A stretch of 64,000 bases of DNA. Source: Amyloporia xantha (taxonomy: Eukaryota > Basidiomycota > Agaricomycetes > Polyporales > Adustoporiaceae). The translations under genes and the position numbers were made by a program. Below the pieces are notes generated by a model. The model was not told the origin of the DNA. It saw nothing but the letters and a program-made list of their open reading frames with translations, and made no database searches. The stretch lies in the NCBI GenBank assembly GCA_036971615.1, contig JAYKKR010000046.1:62001-126000 (forward strand). Direction: 5' to 3'. Numbering within the stretch: position 1 is the stretch's first letter; each line of letters opens with the position of its first letter. Shown piece by piece: positions 12,684 through 24,623 of this stretch.

Positions 12684-12874
12684 AGCAATGCAGATACAAG
12701 GAAAGGAGATTGAGACTTAAGAGTGATACTCAGGTTCACCCGCTGGGCGCGACGTGGCAGGTGGCGGCCCGTGGACGCCACTGGCTTGAACTTTACAGTT
12801 GGAAACCGAACCGATCAAATTTGCCAGCAGTATTACAACAAAGACGACAATCTCTTCCTAGACTTCTACTTGTC
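12684..12874. promoter_or_regulatory. Divergent intergenic region of the Plavaka element
   Basis: A 191-bp gap separates the two outward-facing start codons (12683 minus, 12875 plus) and must hold both promoters. No clear TATA box was identified. Confidence 0.5.
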
Positions 12875-15288
12875 ATGGCGCGCACACGCAAACGCCCCCG
12901 TAGTCCGAGTTCACCTACACCACCTCCAGTCAGCTCTGAGCCTGTGACAAAAAAAGGCAAAAGAGGACCTACTAGAGCTAGCAATCGAAAACCGCGACAC
13001 AGTCAGCCGTCCCCACCACCCGATGACAACCTCATGCCGTCAGGTGTCCACAACGACTCAGAAGACGTGCCTGATACTCATGGTTGGAATGCTCAGTTTC
13101 GGATTCAAATCAGCACATATCAATGACTTACCTTTGCTCAAAAACAGGAGATAGCCTCGGTGCAGATGCGCATCCTGAGGCTGTAGGGCGGAGATACGGT
13201 ACCAGGGCGAGCAATGACCCCCATCCTGCGGCATCTTGGGGCTTGCGCAAACGTACGATGAATGAGATCCGAGACGATGCCAGCGCCAAGCGTGCTGAGA
13301 AGGAAGCCCGGGAGAAAACTGTGATGCAGGCAAGACAAACTCTGAGAGAGAAAGAAGCTCGAGGCGCAAAGAAGATAGCGGCTCTCGAGGACGCGCGCAT
13401 GCGTGAGCAGGAGGCCGAGGTAGAATACCTGGAAGAACAAGGTAGTTGCGCATTTCGGGCCACAGGCTCTAGGAGTCAGAGGGTCGACATGAGCTCTACT
13501 GGCTCCAGGGGACATGCGCAGGAGGGTGACGATGAAGACGTCGAGGTCGATGGGAGGACCAGTGAGAGTGAGAGTGAGCACGAGGCTGGACATGAGGCGC
13601 AGAAGCACAAAGTGAGCGCCCAGAACAGCCGACACTCACACGCACTCATCTATCCCAGAAGCGGGGCCCCGCACTCATCCCGACGCAGAGGAAACAACTC
13701 AAGAAGATCCGTGTGCGCAGTGCCATTGCTGCAGAGCGAGAAGTCCCATCTCGCTTGCGACAGCCTGAGTCTCCTCCACGCAAGACCGCAAGGTGCGTAT
13801 CATCCTCCTCATGCAACGTAACTATTATTCACTGCTATAATTAGTGCTAGTACTGCCGCCCACCAGTCCAAGCGCCCCGCGGACGCGTTCCTGCCAGGTT
13901 GGCGTGATCAAGTCCGCAACGTCAACGATGCGCCCGTGGCTGCCAGTGTCCGCAAGACGAATCTCACGGTGCATGCATCTTCAGGCTCCCTGGACACTGG
14001 GGAAGAGAGCGTCGGGCAAGACGTATCGCGGTCTGCAAGCCTACATCAAAACTCGTCTGTGTCCGCAATCGGCGGCATGCACGACACCGATGTTGTAGTG
14101 AATAGGGAAACTGCTGTCAGTGCCCCCTCGCGCCGTACCCAGGTGAGTTTGTTATATCTCAGCTGATGCTTCATTTTAATGAATCCCTCACAGCTGATAG
14201 AAGATATCAATGATAGCGACGCAGATCAAGAACGCACACCTCGTGCACGCGCACCCAGGGCACCGCGGAAGTCTGTAGACCCTGCAAAGTCCCTGGCATT
14301 CGATGCCCTGCCAGACTGGATCAAGCCATACTGGGATGGCAAGGTCATTCCTACCATACTCGCTGACTATGGTGCCCAAGACGATCCCTGGGACATGGAT
14401 CATGAAGACGACGGTGGTACTTTCTTCATTGACGTGGTACAAGAAGCCGTACACATCGCATGCCCTCGACGCCACTATACTGTGGAAAAATCGGATCGCA
14501 TCTGGCGCATAGTAAGTAACATCTACGTGCCCCTCAATTCCCGATGCTTGCCTACTGACCTGCATGACAGGCCCGTCAGGCCGTGTATGACTGGCGCCGC
14601 AAGTTCGCCAAGCAAAGCCACGATGTCATCAGCCGCGAAATTAAAGCCAAATTCGGCGCAGCTCCTGACCGTGGAGTCCTGAAGACGTTCATCGCGGATG
14701 CCCTTGCCAAAGGTGGCGCAGCTTTTTGGGGCTGTCCTGATACGAAGGTGCGCTGTCGACATCGCTTGCATGCTATTGGCTTTGCATATTAATACGATAT
14801 ACTGTTAGGCCCCTCGGAAAGCTCTACAATCCATATATGTCCTACAGACATTTATGGTACATTTGCAGGCTATACAAGGCTCTGGGCTTCGATACGAGGG
14901 GCTGCCCGTGGGTGCTCTCGCGCTAGCTGTCTCATCGGTAAGGGGCAGTGTCATATCTGTCCTCGTTCATACGGATTGACAATGTGTGCTTATCTAGGTG
15001 GAACGCGAATTTGAACTGTATGCGACTGGTAAATATCGTGAAAGCACAGAGCCGTTCGCGGAGACGTACGTAGGGTCCCTGACACAGGAATGGCGCGAAA
15101 ACGCAGTAGAGGACTTAGTGAAGAAGCCGCACCGTTTTCAAACTGTTATCAAGAAGGCCTTAGAGCTTCTGGAGACGACGAAGAAACCCCGCGCAAGGCC
15201 AGGTGCCTCTCATGCTGCTCGCAGCCGTCACATTGTGGACCCGAGCAGTTCACCGGTGCCAATGGACAATGAGATTCACAGTGAATAG
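12875..15288 (+). CDS. Second protein of the Plavaka element (Arg/Lys-rich, coiled coil, conserved C-terminal domain)
   Basis: The start at 12875 gives a basic, proline-rich N-terminus (MARTRKRPRSPSSPTPPP, with KKGKRG) that could be a nuclear signal. The next part has SNDPHPAASWGLRKRTMNEI and a highly charged helical stretch of about 60 residues (AKRAEKEAREK to EAEVEYLEEQ) likely to form a coiled coil. After several introns comes a folded domain: PDWIKPYWDGKVIPTILADYG, HIACPRRHYTV, AVYDWRRKFAKQSHDVI, DALAKGGAAFWGCPDT, LPVGALALAVSSVEREFELYATG, and ends at DNEIHSE. Proteins of this layout commonly accompany basidiomycete transposases; I think the C-terminal part may be related to DUF6532 but cannot confirm it. 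The role is unknown; an accessory in transposition is an inference. Confidence 0.65.
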
Positions 15289-15349
15289 CTAACTACGTAT
15301 ATATATATATCGTGAACATTTGTGAATAAATGCACCTTATATTTATCTG

Positions 15350-15505
15350 ACGGCTACTGAGGACACTGAGTGCCCTGACAGCATCTGACGATCAAATCGA
15401 GAATTCGTCTGAGGTACAATTTGAGCCAATCTGACAACTGGAGCCCTGACTTCACTGACGGACCCTGACGAGTCCTGACGAGCGGTTCGTCAGGGCCGTC
15501 AGGCC
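15350..15505. repeat. Right subterminal CCTGAC repeat array of the Plavaka element
   Basis: Repeated CCTGAC/CTGACGG units include an imperfect palindrome at 15474-15494 (arms CCTGACGA and TCGTCAGG, spacer 5). It mirrors the left array. Confidence 0.65.
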
Positions 15506-15703
15506 ATTTGCAGAAGTGCTGATGATATGTGTGTCTATTTCAACATTACTGGACCAATACCAGCTCACTACTTGTCTTATATCACAACTATTCCATCTAA
15601 TTAGAAGTGGAACTATCCTAATGAGCTCTAATCCGCTATTTCTGATAAATAGCAATAAATAGCAATAAGTAGGCATTATTAGCCCGGGAGGTTTTTCCTG
15701 ATG

Positions 15704-16229
15704 GAGCCGCTCCGGAGTCTTGCCTGAGCGACAGTCCTGCGGAACAACCGGCTCAGGAGAGACTCGGACTATATTGTACTCTCGCGCTCACGTTTACTCC
15801 AACGAATTGCCTTCAGCTGTTTTTATTGTGTCCTAAATCTCATCGACGAATATCGCTTCCTTCAGGAGATAAACAGTGACAGATACGTATTGCTGACACC
15901 ATTCCAGCTGTCTGTCGTGAGTTTTTCATTTACGTACTCGTGTTTCCAATGCTTCCAAGCCAAAAATGACCACAAAGCTGTTCTCTCCCTCCTTCAACAC
16001 GCCCAGCAATCATAGGCTCACAATTCCAACTGATACCCAGCAATAACCTCAGCTCCGTTGTGCCGTGGACAAATTGACAAAGCCTGCCTATTGGTACATA
16101 TTATTATTGATGCACAGCTTCCGTTTTATAAGATAACTGCCGTCCTTTATCTTCAGCAGATCTGACATTGCCTTGCCCTTACCTGCCAGTGGACATCCGC
16201 GTGCCTGCTTAGATTCGGTATCACTTGCT
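15704..16229. other. Flank of copy A; start of the inverted segment; P450 upstream region
   Basis: The first bases are the second insertion site (TC target in the original orientation). A hairpin-forming inverted repeat (arms near 15715-15729 and 15748-15762) is visible. Joined to the flank of copy B at 29554 this sequence gives an open frame of about 70 codons with no known relative. Confidence 0.4.
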
Positions 16230-18623
16230 ATGTCTACGTCACCTTCCAGCAGTCCGTTCCCTCTCTATATTCTGGTTATTATTGTCAGTTGTATGCTATG
16301 GCTGTACTCCCACAGAAGACGGAATGTGAAAAGCGTCTTCGACAACATACCGGGTCCCCGCCCCAGTCGTTTTTGCTAGGTGAGTAGAACGATATATACC
16401 CGTCACACAATTCTATACGGTTAACGTTCAAGCTGATGAATACATTCGACGTCAGGCAATCTCCTCCAGATTTTTAATCGTCATGGAACAGATTTTCATA
16501 ACGATCTTGCTCAGAATTATGGGCCCGTTGTGAAAATAAACAGCGTGCTTGGGGTGAGTCTCCTTTGCTGATGTCCACAGTTCGCACATAAATTGTCAAG
16601 TAATTAGACATCAATGCTCTACGTGTATGATCCCAAGGCTCTGCACAACATACTAATCAAGGATCAAGACAAGTTCCAAGAGCCGGATGCGTTCGTCAAG
16701 TATGTACTCTTCACTCTGCGGACGGTTCCGTTCATGTTGAATTCCCAAGGGCCAATCTCCTCATTCACGGCCCCGGCCTGATCTCTACTTATGGTAAGAT
16801 CAGTCTGAAAATAAGCGTAACAAGCTGACACACGTCGACAAAGGGGCGCAGCACCGCAGGCAGAGGAAGATGCTCAATCCGGTTTTTTCAGTGAATCATA
16901 TGCGTCATATGCTGCCAACTTTCTATAACGTAGTCCATAGGGTTCGACTCCACATCATATCATGTATTCTTTTCCATTCTGACTGGAGCTCAACTCATAG
17001 CTCGGCGACACTATTGCTGCTCGAGTGGCGAAGGGCCCAGAAGAGATGGATATGTTGGATTGGATGGGGCGAACCGCTCTGGAGATCATCGGACAAGGTG
17101 GTCTTGGGCATTCCTTTGATCCCCTGACAGACGATACAAAGAATACCCATGTCGATGCTATTAGGTCTCTTGCGTGAGTGTTATTCGATTCAACGCTCTG
17201 TGAAATGTACCATCCTGATATTTCCTTACACACTCCCATCTAGTCCAATGTTGCAGTCGATAATTTTCTTCACCATGTTCACACCACTAGTTTACGGAGT
17301 CGGACCTACTTGGCTTCAGCGGCGCATCCTTGAAGTGTTCCCTCATCGCGGAGTTAGGAAGATGAAGAAGATCGTTGATCTCATGGAGGAGAGAGCGACA
17401 ATGATCTACAAAGCGAAGAAGGCTGCTCTGCTGCAAGGAGATGAAGCGGTAGTCCGCCAGCTTGGTGAAGGGAAGGACATCATGAGTGTCCTTAGTGCGT
17501 AGATCCCACTCATGCATTCGATGTCTCGTTGACATTTACGTCCGCAGTGAAGGCAAATATGAACGCTTTAGAGGAGGATAGACTACCAGAGAATGAGGTG
17601 ATCGCTCAAATGTCGTGCGTACACGGTGCTCTGCGGCCGAACGGAATGTGTGCATTGAAGCTTGGTCTCGTCAGGACACTCATTTTCGGAGCAACGGATA
17701 CTACCTCCAACACGACATCGCGGATTCTTGACCTCCTTTCCCAGCGTCCTGAAATTCAAGACAAAGTTCGTCAAGAGGTGCTAGAGGCCCACGCCGGGGA
17801 GCATTTATCGTATGACCAACTGAACCAGCTTCCGTATCTTGATGCGGTGATACGCGAGACATTGAGATTGTCAGTGAATTTCCGTCATACGCATGGCTTA
17901 CTGAAATAACACCATCTAGATATCCTCCACTTACTCTTCTCTCTCGATCGTGAGTCGATTTGGTTGAGAGCTAGTCCTCGCTACTTAAGCGTACACTTGT
18001 ATAGGCCCCAAAAGGACGTTGTCCTTCCGCTTTCAGAGCCAATACTTGGACTCAATGGCGAGATGATCAGCGAGCTCCCTGTTCCCAAGGGAACCGAAAT
18101 TTTCCTGGGCATACTCGGTTCCAATGCGAATAAGGCGTTGTGGGGTGAAGACTCCTTTGAATGGAAGCCTGAACGCTGGTTGAAGCCAGTCTCCAAAGCT
18201 CTTAGTGAAGCCCGCATTCCGGGCGTGTATTCAAACATGCGAGTAGCTCGTTCAATATTTGTATCGCAAAATAAGACTCTGATCACTCTCACGTCGCAGA
18301 ATGTCCTTCTTAGGTGGCGGGAAAGCATGCCTGTACGTCTCTCATGCTGTAGTGATTATAGTAAAGGACTAACCTATGCACAGTGGATTCAAATTCTCAG
18401 AGATGGAGATGAGTGAGTACCTGTATAGAGCTCTTCACCCTCTTGCTTAAACGTCTCGACAGAGGTCATCTTGGCAGTTTTATTATCGAGATTTGCTTTT
18501 GAACCTACTCACAAACCGATCGTATGGAACGTTGCCGCAATATGGTATCCATCTGTAGGGAAGGACAGTGACGAGCCACGGATGCCATTACAAGTGAAGT
18601 TGTTCCAGAAGCACAGTGCCTAG
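16230..18623 (+). CDS. Cytochrome P450 monooxygenase (CYP5150-like), first exon abnormal
   Basis: The N-terminal membrane anchor (FPLYILVIIVSCMLWLY) is followed by the proline hinge IPGPRP. The body, spread over a dozen or more exons, contains KINSVLG, YGAQHRRQRKMLNPVFS, the I-helix FGATDTTSN, the K-helix ExxR in VIRETLRL, EWKPERW, and the heme ligand motif FLGGGKACLGFKFSEMEM, ending KLFQKHSA. It is a fungal microsomal P450, probably acting on small lipophilic molecules with a P450 reductase; the substrate is unknown. Two oddities. After GPRP the frame that would give SFLLG runs into TAG just before a good GTGAGT donor, so either one base is lost or a weak upstream GTCGTT donor is used, giving GPRPSNLLQ. 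One late intron has a GC donor (GCGAGT, near 18239). It lies in the inverted segment. Confidence 0.75.
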
Positions 18624-19363
18624 CTTGCCTTATTCCTTTGTACTCTGTGTCGACCTCAGTTCTTTTCTTGCCGCTTAACAAGCCAAGCCATGCGGTATAT
18701 AAAATCTTGCTATATTTATGTGGTAGTGAATGTACGTACACTGGCGTGACCCAGCCAACCACAGTTTAATCTATACTGCTTGGTGGCGTTGCAGTCGTGA
18801 CTCGGACGAGCTGCAGGACCATGGATGTGATTTAAGCATTGCTGTCATGCCAGTGGCGAATGAGAAGATTATTGCCGCAATTATTGAACGCCAGTACTTA
18901 CATCTTCGAACCAGTAAAATAAGGCGAAACTGTGCTTCATAAGCCCGTAGAGCACTGGTTTAAGATTTCGAACGACAAAAGCCTAGTCAACGATTGGCAC
19001 TGAGTCATAGCCTTATGGCTTTCTTCGGCGGCGACTGGTGACTAGCCCTTGACCACTGGGAGTCTGAGACTTGTAGTGACGCGTCTCGACCATAGATCAT
19101 GTGATCGTGACTGGGACGTGTTAGCGCTAGCGCTGCGGCGGCCAGTGGCACACAACATTACTGGGAACGTTGACACGACATTAGGCCCTTGCAGTCTCAA
19201 CTGAAACGTAGGCTCGTAAGATCAATGGCCCATTGAGAATTTGTGAAGTCTACCCTCCGAGAATTTGTCACGGACCGCAAGAGTGAATGCGAGGATGGGA
19301 GGGGCTATAATTCGAACAGGTACTGTCTCCAAGCTGCAAAGTACTAGTGAGTTAACCCTGTGA
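18624..19363. other. Intergenic, no gene recognised
   Basis: Short chance frames only. It separates the P450 from the F-box relic. Confidence 0.4.
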
Positions 19364-20781
19364 TTGTCAGATACGAGTCAGGGAATTTTGCCTGTGTACA
19401 ACGGAAATGCAGAACCAACAGCTCAATGTGCTCAGCTATGTTATACTATGCTGAATGGTCAGCACAGCGTCCTCTTGACGATGCCGCTAGACATTATTTA
19501 TGAGGTAGGATACGCAACCACACAACCGATTCAACTTCAATTGCGCTGAACACATTGGCGCTCCATAGATCCTTGGATACCTGAGTCTCCGTGGACTGCT
19601 TGCATTGTCCCGGACAAACAAAGCATTCCGAAGCATGCTGATGACAAATAAATCCGTCAGGATATGGAAAATGGCAGGACGGCGACTCCCTCGAAGTGTT
19701 CCAAGATGCCCTCCTGATATATCAGAGCCAAGATGGGCGGATTTCTTATTTGGCGGACAGAAATGTCAGGTCAGTAATATCATCTCCCCCAGAGGAAACA
19801 TTTCTTATGTGGCATCGACGTCAGTGTGGTACAGAGTACGTTTGGCGTGTCGACTTAGTGGCAAGAAGGCGCTGGTGCGCAGGTTGTGCGGCGGAAAAGT
19901 GGGTGTCAAATTTATACTATGCTTTCGGATTTTTAACGTGCATCGTTGAAGCTATGTCCATGTCGATGTTTTCAAAACAAGGTTTCCACAATGGGATGCC
20001 TCGATTCTTGAGCTCATTCCTGACACAAGGGGTGAAGCCCACATATACATCATCTCTCTAGAGCTGATTTAAACCACTGATCGGAACAGGGTCCTATTGG
20101 AAGTCGGATATTTATGCAGTGGCCAAACAATATGACCGATTACAGAAGGATATAGATCTATTGAAGCCAGGGGCTCAGGATTCCCTGGACGCCTTTCGAA
20201 AAACCCGCCTCGCTTATGTCCAGTCTGTCAAGCAGGTCAGACGATCTGATGCATCAGTTCACAGTCTGTTCTCTAATGCAGCCATCTGCTATGGTCTGTA
20301 GCATGCCAAGAAATGGTCGCGATGGTGTAGTGATCTCAATAAGTATTATGCCCGACAGTCAGAGAAGCGTAGGCTGGCAAGATATTCGGAGTGCGTATAT
20401 TCCACCCTATTTATGTAACGTCACTAAAGTCTTACCCATTTACAAAGAGTATGTCGACGTTTTAGAGAGCTTGGGTACCATGTCGAAGACCTATATCACA
20501 TCCGTAATCTAGTGAAGTCGCAAGACCAAGAGGTTGATGATCAGGGTGAGATAAATACGCGCTTTGTGTGAAAATTTCTAATTCGTCCCAGTTTGGGCCA
20601 AGCTCCGAGTAGAGCTAGAGCCATGCGTAATAAAGGGAAGACAGTTACGCCTTGCTCGGGAGCGTGCAAAGCTCGTCAAGAGACGAAAGAAGTAGTTGTG
20701 GATGTATTCGCTAATCGTGAGTACCCTCTCGCGGACAGCAGGGAAAGTTTGCATGACGCCGGAAGTCGACGTGTTAATTAG
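19364..20781 (+). pseudogene. F-box protein, decayed
   Basis: The frame upstream of MPLDIIYE (19481) may supply a longer start. The F-box reads LLTMPLDIIYE, intron, ILGYLSLRGLLALSRTNKAFRSMLM, followed by RCPPDISEPRWADFLFGG. A cysteine cluster with CQ, CGTEYVWRVD and WCAGC comes next, then helical exons such as YDRLQKDIDLLK, HAKKWSRWCSDLNKYY and LGYHVEDLYHIRN. This is the layout of expanded basidiomycete F-box proteins, which bind Skp1 and recruit unknown targets for ubiquitination. At about 20464-20471 the exon needs a one-base change to go from VDVLE to LGYHVEDL. A later exon (KLVKRRKK) hits TAG, after which coding character is lost. I regard it as a pseudogene. It sits in the inverted segment beside gene G's 3' half. 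Confidence 0.65.
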
Positions 20782-21001
20782 TGAATTATTCTGAGGTTTT
20801 TAGTCTGATTGCGATCAAGACGTTCAATTATCACACGAGGCTCATGGTCTAAAGCAAAAAGGCTGAAGAACCGCAGATGCGTCGATGAGTTGCAAAAGAT
20901 CAATTTGGTAACAATCTATTTCTTATGTACGGCACTACTCAAGTACTAGAAGCTATCAACACATTTACATATCTTTGTTCATGATGAGTAATTGACCTTA
21001 T

Positions 21002-21592
21002 TTACACCTCGAATCGTCGAAGCAGCTCTTCTGGAAGGAGGCTCTCCGGACTGCTTCTCTCGTATACTTTCAATTTCCTATCTTGATGGACTAAGCTCAT
21101 CCTTCCGCGTTGCCCGTGGTCCACCACAAGCTCCTGGATGGTGCTCAATGCGTGCCTCAGCCGCCTGATACCATCTTGTGCCTTCCGCTCAATCTGTTTC
21201 ATCTCCGGATCTCCTAGCTTTCGCTTCGTTATAGCCTGAAATTCGCCTCGGTTATGAACTGCCAAGAAATGGTGGTTCGTCTGGGAGAAGAAAAGCTGCG
21301 GGTATGCGTCTTGCCAGTCGTATAGGTGGGCGTAATTCTTAGAGCGCGTGGTCATTTCCACAATGGAGTCCTGTGATACCTGCGATCCAGCCCGGATGAC
21401 ATCGAGTTCGGTGGTCGACGAAGTGGCATCAACGACTGAAGCTGAAGCGGCAGCTGCAGAAACGTTCAGACCAGATAATAAGTCGGAAAGGTTGTCGACA
21501 TTGGCGGATGAAGCTCGTGGATGTGTCTGGCGTACAGGAGCAATGCATGCATCGACCTCAAAACGCACGACCAAGGTCAGCCCATCCAAGTC
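21002..21592 (-). pseudogene. Gene G, 3' half (inverted)
   Basis: The minus-strand exon begins right after an AG acceptor at 21593 with DLDGLTLVVRFEVDACI, continues IVEMTTRSKNYAHLYDWQDAYPQLFFSQTNHHFLAVHNRG, IERKAQDGIRRLRHALSTI, QELVVDHGQRGRMSLVH, and ends LLPEELLRRFEV. It lacks a start codon context and is the exact continuation of the family after GHHRIVKY encoded at 6664-7392. Only 11 nt of intron separate it from the end of transposon copy B. Joining both intron remnants across a single CA target gives a normal 49-nt intron (GTGGGG...CCTCAG). The half gene therefore records a transposon insertion followed by inversion. Confidence 0.85.
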
Positions 21593-21778
21593 CTGAGGTA
21601 GTGCATCAGGAAAAACCTCCCGGGCTAATAATGCCTACTTATTGCTATTTATTGCTATTTATCAGAAATAGCGGATTAGAGCTCATTAGGATAGTTCCAC
21701 TTCTAATTAGATGGAATAGTTGTGATATAAGACAAGTAGTGAGCTGGTATTGGTCCAGTAATGTTGAAATAGACACAC

Positions 21779-21782
21779 ATAT
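21779..21782. other. Empty target site of the Plavaka element
   Basis: The sequence on the reverse strand reads GTGTGAAATATGTGTGTC with one AT where copy A has AT-[6104 bp]-AT. It fixes the transposon ends and a 2-bp target duplication. Confidence 0.9.
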
Positions 21783-22492
21783 TTCACACAACAGTTTTCA
21801 GACACTGAAATATATTGATGAGAGTACAGTGCTAATACATGAGAGTGCTACGGAATAATAGCCAAAATGAGGAATGCAGATAATAAACTCTGTCACAGGT
21901 ACTACCATGATATTCTTACCAAAATACGGGAGCCGGCAGGCAAGCAGGTGATGGCGTCCTTGAGTTCGGCGATGGTGATGGGGTCACGGACGGTGGCTTG
22001 GAGAATCTTGGCGATGCACGTGTCGAGGGTGCGGGCACGGGCGACGTTGGGGCGACGGGTGCGACGCGGCGGGGGGGCATCGTCACAGTCATTGCGGTCG
22101 TCATTGCGGTTGGCGTTGTGGTCGTCATCATGGTCGACATCGCTGCGGGGCAAGAGAAGCGAGACCGAGGGTGCACGGCGCGTGAGTTGGTACTCCAGCC
22201 GGGTGCACGTGTCGCGGGTCGGGGGCGAGGCGGAGGACTCTGTGGAGACGAGCAACAACGTCAGCGAGGTCATCCGCAAGGAGCTGCTCGTGGGGAAGAC
22301 ATGCACGACATGGTGTCGGGGTGGGGTATTTGTATGCATTTCGCCGGGAGGATTTGAGCGGCGTTGCTGTAGGAAACCTCGCTCACGCGCACGGGAGGAT
22401 TTGAGCAGGCGCGGGCACAAGACTCGAATTGCACGCAAACTCGAACCCATCCATAGTCGGAGAGAGTAAGAAAAAGTCCTGTAGAAATAGCG

Positions 22493-22978
22493 AAGTGCAC
22501 TCACGTTCACTGCGCCCATGTACACATCCGTACGACCCAGTGTTCCTCCTTCATGCTCTTTCTGTGGATGGCAAGCACGAGATCCAGCTTCGCACAGTGC
22601 AGGAGACCCCGTGTCCATGCAAAGATCGAAGCGACGGGATTCGTCGACGTCTCATTACCCTCTTGCCATTTGCAGTAGTGCCACGTCACTGTGCCTGCAT
22701 GATGACAACGGAGCAAAATCAGTGAATGTTAGAGAGTAAAGTACCTAGCAATCCTCATTACCGTGTGCAGCCTTGCTCTCGACAGTGTTCCCGCCTGGAG
22801 TGATGAGCTCACTCATCATCATACCCAAGCTTCCGAAGCTCTGACTCGCGAGCATGTCAGACTGGACGTTACCATCGTAGTTCTTGCACGCCCACACGGA
22901 CCCGCCAGAGGACTTGATCGTCTGCGCAACCATGTCGTCGATGAGTCGGTGCTCGTAGTAAATGTGTGCGGATGACAT
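22493..22978 (-). pseudogene. Captured isocitrate dehydrogenase fragment, copy B
   Basis: The reverse-complement counterpart of 8224-8709, with the same intron, the same YDGN and TVTWHYC changes and the same internal deletion. The capture and the damage therefore predate duplication of the element. Confidence 0.85.
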
Positions 22979-23415
22979 GTGAGGAACTCGAGAGCAAATG
23001 GAGGAGCGTGATACGTCCGACTCGTATGTAGACCTCTTTGTTCAGACAGCGGAGGGTGAAGACGTTGCGATGAACACGAGGCTATTTGGCGGTATTTGTC
23101 ATTTTCAACAAAGTCACGTGCCTACAAGCCGCTGACCCGTCTCGAAGCTCGAGTGAACTTTGACATTCCTCGTCTTCCTCGTGCAGCGCTAACAAGCTTA
23201 CATTCCCCCGTCCTCCTCTATGCCGACGACCGACGCTCGCAGCACAGCGCTGCAATGCACTGTGCTTCCGTAGCCCAGCAACCGACCCGTCCATTCCCCG
23301 TCTCGATCTACCATACACACCGACACCTGCTTCGTCCATCCACTCCATCCCATAGGCGTGCCCTGAATGTGTATGCCGTCGAGCGAGACATGATCGGTCA
23401 AGGCAGTGTGTGCGG

Positions 23416-23719
23416 TGTTGAACGATTAGTTTCCAACTATAGTAGTCGCACTTCCATACTTGGTAGTCAGTACTTACTCATTTCTATGATGTTCTATGAC
23501 GTTCCATAGTATGCTCTTGTCTTACTTCATAGGCTCCACTTTCTTACTAAGAAATCTCCACTATGATTTCATTATGACTTCATATCTTACTCAGATATTC
23601 TATAGGTTTCTGGATACGATTACTAAGGAGCCTTTCATGCATGTATATAAGCAGGGCCTTACAGCCCACTAGAATACAAGACGGATTAGCCTCCTCTCCT
23701 CTATAGTCTGCGCTCAACA
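23416..23719 (+). repeat. 5' LTR of the Copia element
   Basis: 304 bp, starts TGTTGAACG and ends CTCAACA. A TATATAAG box at 23644-23651 likely directs transcription. It appears identical to the 3' LTR. Confidence 0.95.
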
Positions 23720-23741
23720 GGTTATGAGCCCCGCGCTCTAA
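23720..23741 (+). other. Primer-binding site complementary to an internal tRNA-Met segment
   Basis: GGTTATGAGCCCCGCGCTCT directly follows the 5' LTR. It is the complement of the anticodon arm (GGGGCTCATAACC, CAU anticodon) and adjoining D-arm bases expected of a eukaryotic methionine tRNA, not of a tRNA 3' end. That is the half-tRNA priming mode known from Drosophila copia. Confidence 0.7.
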
Positions 23742-24177
23742 TCTGTCTGACTACTGTGCAGTCATCTGTCTTCACTCTTCTATTTGCGCTTTCACTTTCT
23801 CTTTTGCGCATTTACCCCTTCTATTGCCTTCTTCTTATAAGGCCCCTTAGTAGACTACGTAAGTACACAGTCCTCAGTTTTGTGACGAACTCTTGGGAGT
23901 CTGCACTTCAGTGGGCGGCTCTTAGAGGTCCAAATCCTCTCCTGGGAATAAGGCACCTTACGCGAAATAGTCAAAGGCGTAACAGGGCCCTCAGGCAACT
24001 GCGAAGCAAAACTCTGCGGCTCCATAGGTAGCTGTAGATAGAAGTACTATACAGTAGCTAGCTAGGCCTTGGGCAATACCCTCTGCGGCATAGTCTCGTC
24101 TCGATCGCTCACTTCCCTCGACTCTACCCTGCGTCTTGGCTATTTCGGCTAGCTGGGACAAAGGTTCACTTCAATAA

Positions 24178-24618
24178 GTGTCCATCTTTGAGCTAGAGAC
24201 GTTGACTTCTTCATCAGAAGCAGCTGATCCAGTGGCAGATCAATCTCAGTCAGGCGACTCAGAGGGATCTTCACCAGAGCCAGTACAGCTTATATCTGTC
24301 TACCCAACAGATTATAGCTGGAAATTCCCTTACGCAGGCGATTATATTGGTGGTCTTACAGACGACGATCTTGGTTATTTTCCATACAATATTGAAAGTA
24401 ACTCTCTTCGTCACACTGACAGTGAAGAGTACTTTCCAAACCTCTCCAATACATTTTGGGCTATACTTCTTCGATCCAATCCTTTTGATCAAGAAGTTAA
24501 AGAGGTTAAACCAGATCGATCGCCTCCATCAATTCCTCAATCAATTCCATCAATTCCTCAATCACCTTCCATCGCCTATCTCCTTCAGTCTGACACTCGC
24601 CCTGACATTTTATTCTGA
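24178..24618 (+). other. Open leader frame upstream of Gag, no ATG
   Basis: 147 codons are open from just after a TAA to a TGA five bases before the Gag ATG. The frame contains no ATG. It is acidic and serine-rich, with PPSIPQSIPSIPQSPS repeats near its end. It could be an exon joined to an upstream start, a non-AUG frame, or chance. Confidence 0.35.
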
Positions 24619-24623
24619 TCGCC

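Larger units (their letters stand above)
9421..15524. mobile_element. Plavaka-type autonomous DNA transposon, 6104 bp, nested in copy A
   Basis: The terminal inverted repeats are CATCAGCACTTTTGCAAAT on the left and the complement with one change on the right (19 bp). It is flanked by a 2-bp AT duplication (9419-9420 and 15525-15526). Copy B keeps the unoccupied site with a single AT at about 21779-21782, so both boundaries are exact. The element holds two divergent genes: a zinc-finger transposase on the minus strand (12683-9567) and a second protein on the plus strand (12875-15288). CCTGAC-rich subterminal arrays lie inside both ends. All parts needed for mobility appear present. Confidence 0.9.
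7433..15703. mobile_element. CATCAGG-TIR element, copy A, carrying a nested Plavaka transposon
   Basis: The left end starts CATCAGGAAAAACCTCCCGA and the right end is its reverse complement with one G/A change (CCCGGG). Without the nested Plavaka element (9421-15524 plus its 2-bp duplication) the outer element is 2165 bp. It contains no transposase, so it is non-autonomous. It carries an isocitrate dehydrogenase fragment (8224-8709) and a GC-rich unidentified stretch. Flanks are CA on the left (7431-7432) and GA on the right (15704-15705): not a matching duplication, unlike the crosswise pairing with copy B. Position 7787-7791 is the uninterrupted target where copy B carries the Copia element. 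Confidence 0.9.
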